Shown here piece after piece: positions 63,401 through 64,000 of a DNA stretch of 64,000 nt; position 1 is the stretch's first letter, and each line of letters begins with the position of its first letter. The stretch is from Paludisphaera rhizosphaerae (GTDB lineage: Bacteria > Planctomycetota > Planctomycetia > Isosphaerales > Isosphaeraceae), in contig NZ_JAALCR010000006.1 of assembly GCF_011065895.1 (NCBI RefSeq), forward strand, positions 248,001 through 312,000, written 5' to 3'. The notes below the pieces were generated by a model. The model had not been told where the DNA came from. It made no database searches and worked only from the letters and a program-made list of their open reading frames with translations. Both the position numbers and the translations under genes were made by a program.

Positions 63401-63516
63401 AGGCCCTCGTTCATCTCCGCTCAGCCCGAGATGTGAATCCCCGTAACGCGCGGACGCAGAGAAGCCTCGAAGAATTCGAGGTCGCATTGAGCGGCCTGCC
63501 GGCGGCCGGCGACTGA
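60403..63516 (+). CDS. Large Ser/Thr protein kinase with TPR-like C-terminus
   Basis: The ATG is 9 bases after GGAGG. The 1037-residue protein has a helical N-terminal part (about 1-250), then a kinase domain (about 250-545). The lysine is VALKEI, the catalytic loop HRDLKPDH, metal motif DWGLA in place of DFG, activation end GTVAYMSPEQAGG, and SDVYALGAILYAILTGKAPF follows. The glycine loop is degenerate (FHDAGMLGRIF). A membrane helix (AAAVALISTLVGLAALNV, about 580) and TPR-like repeats (about 630-1030, LDLGGAHRIRNDPDRAAPFLAEAAKL) follow. DWG kinases are common in planctomycetes and often active. Confidence 0.88.
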   Translation: MSERSPEETHGPSPSEVQRMAEACARFEEAWRRGDRPDLEESLADAGPQADQLLERLLSLELTFRADAGEEPKPEEYISRFPASRGLVEAAFAELSTAGGASRKAPLRGVNSRNLLVGILALQNGFIDHASLIAAIQAWAVDKSRRLGEILLRAGKLDARQLELLEALAEEHRRRFGDDVHKSLAAFGSLAPVIRAVEGMGDPDVEASLTTPPTTGDTDATTAHDAPDAEAGENPAGGGGARGRSWSSSRFRILRFHDAGMLGRIFIALDQELNRNVALKEIQEKHAYHPVSRDQFVLEGMVTGALEHPGIVPVYSLGTHEDGTPFYAMRFIQGPSLREKLKQLHGATDAAPPPPGEPPVTLPRLLRHFVSACQAMAYAHSRGVLHRDLKPDHILLGPFGETLVVDWGLAMPIPRKEGESAVVGDSIHLPPGGYDSTLAQDGVVVGTVAYMSPEQAGGFISRMDQTSDVYALGAILYAILTGKAPFTGGDFATMLGRVRRGDFARPREINRDVPTALEAVCLKAMGHNPGDRYPTAADLAQDVERWLDDEPTMAFLEPLPIRAGRWLRRHQTTAAAAAVALISTLVGLAALNVQTARANAAIRSERDLAAVARDQAVAARREVEENYAKSLDLTERFLERIAAEDLLLIPAAIPLREDTAGMAAGFLDSISKWKPADPEVRFQTARNYRELANIRRIQGKLDEQSYDRAVALLREAAVIRPDVPRYRDFLAETLLDLGGAHRIRNDPDRAAPFLAEAAKLSEALRLEYPKEPRYQRTEARVSNSLANNHLGVGSFKEAAEAAEHAVGLMKPLADSENPGRTDRLEVVLFQDTLGEALLELREFARAAAELGEVVRRADDEVQKNPTDKLKTVFRQQRSNARTKLARSLAGAGGQAEQAKKAVDGAVGELSELSRISPKNTNYRRALIEALLARAELQAAAGALPEARSDLTRADEEAQELIKADAKNSAFSALKGRALGKLALLDVRQSNVKAARPRLEEALVHLRSARDVNPRNARTQRSLEEFEVALSGLPAAGD

Positions 63517-63542
63517 GAGCCTAGGTCTCTCCACTTGTTCTG

Positions 63543-63977
63543 TCAGGTATTCACGAGGACGTCATCGTCGGGAAGCTCGGGCGACTCGTTCTCCTCGGTG
63601 CTGGGATCTTCATCCGTCGCGACGATGTCGATGTCGACCGGATCGCTGCCGTTGGGCGGCTCATTCGTCAGGGTGATGTCTACCGAGGCTTGATCTTCCT
63701 TGACGTCGCCGTCCGCCTGCCCCTTCGTCGCCTTCTGCTCGATCAAAACGTATGGGTCTTTTTCGTATTTGAACCCCACGACAAGCAGAATGTACGTGGT
63801 CTTCTTGCCGAGCGACTGCTGACGAACGAGCAAACGTGTGATCTTATGTTTGCCATCGCCAAGTTGGACGTAGGGGATGGTGCCCTCTTTAATCGAGAGA
63901 TCTCCTATGCCCTTCGCGAAGTGGAGAGCGACGCCTCGCCGGGACTTTTTGAAGATCTTGACGTGAGAGTCGGCCAT
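63543..63977 (-). CDS. Small acidic-tailed hypothetical protein (144 aa)
   Basis: The ATG of MADSHVKIFKKSRRGVALHF follows GGGAGG at 8 bases. The first 80 residues or so are beta-rich (IPYVQLGDGKHKITRLLVRQQ, TYILLVVGFKYEKDPYVLIEQ). The tail is very acidic (ATDEDPSTEENESPELPDDD), probably disordered. GC is lower than in its neighbours, so horizontal transfer is possible. No family recognised. Confidence 0.65.
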   Translation of the reverse strand: MADSHVKIFKKSRRGVALHFAKGIGDLSIKEGTIPYVQLGDGKHKITRLLVRQQSLGKKTTYILLVVGFKYEKDPYVLIEQKATKGQADGDVKEDQASVDITLTNEPPNGSDPVDIDIVATDEDPSTEENESPELPDDDVLVNT

Positions 63978-64000
63978 GAAAGCGACCTCCCGATGTGGAG

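Overview
The window looks like chromosomal DNA from a planctomycete, most likely the Isosphaeraceae (Paludisphaera/Singulisphaera-like). This is inferred from the gene families and not from any marker gene. The pointers are very high GC; an ECF sigma factor followed by a large Ser/Thr kinase; a second large kinase carrying a DWG motif; a DUF1559 protein with a pseudopilin N-terminus; an extracellular protein with a LEPR-XLL-like N-terminal motif; NPCBM, YHYH, DUF362 and HEAT-repeat secreted proteins; and a long MoxR/DUF58/VWA operon. No rRNA, tRNA or CRISPR array was seen.

Layout. 1-3410: 3' part of an ECF sigma gene and a kinase with an N-terminal HxxxCxxC motif. 3427-9947, mostly minus strand: O-methyltransferase, FKBP isomerase, two small proteins, a flavin monooxygenase and a tandem pair of Uma2 nucleases. 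10204-15897: a 1224-residue exported beta-helix/discoidin-type protein, a cobalamin riboswitch in front of a DUF1559 gene, and a HigBA-type toxin-antitoxin pair. 15920-22706: a divergently arranged permease and a large PQQ/TPR secreted protein. 22862-39401: a long plus-strand operon-like run (MoxR, DUF58, BatA/VWA, VWA/GATase-like, DUF4175-like, secreted coiled-coil protein, squalene-cyclase-like repeat protein, NPCBM protein, histidine kinase). It is interrupted by palindromic repeats and by a repeat-flanked DUF559 nuclease gene. 39553-46273: spermidine-synthase-like membrane protein, YHYH protein, RarA and a DUF362 protein. 46263-54980, minus strand: a tightly packed seven-gene cluster (Hsp70, broken membrane protein, Uma2, Hsp70-VWA fusion, FHA membrane protein, FHA protein, VWA protein). 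55461-63977: PTS enzyme I, a small membrane protein, HEAT-repeat protein, family 4 uracil-DNA glycosylase, a second large kinase and a small hypothetical protein.

Three signals stand out. First, the Hsp70/FHA/VWA cluster has spacings of 18, 19, 4, -4, 6 and -4 nt. It joins two Hsp70-type ATPases (one fused to a von Willebrand A domain), two FHA proteins and a membrane VWA protein, and looks like one functional module of unknown purpose. Second, a family of palindromic repeats sits at gene junctions. Three copies are read through in the same frame (PPRGGRWPEGPDEG or a close variant) directly after start codons coupled to an upstream stop. In two genes this pushes the secretion signal well away from the N-terminus. 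Third, a textbook cobalamin riboswitch precedes a pseudopilin-like DUF1559 gene that has no obvious B12 role.

All functional calls come from reading the translated sequences. No database search was possible.
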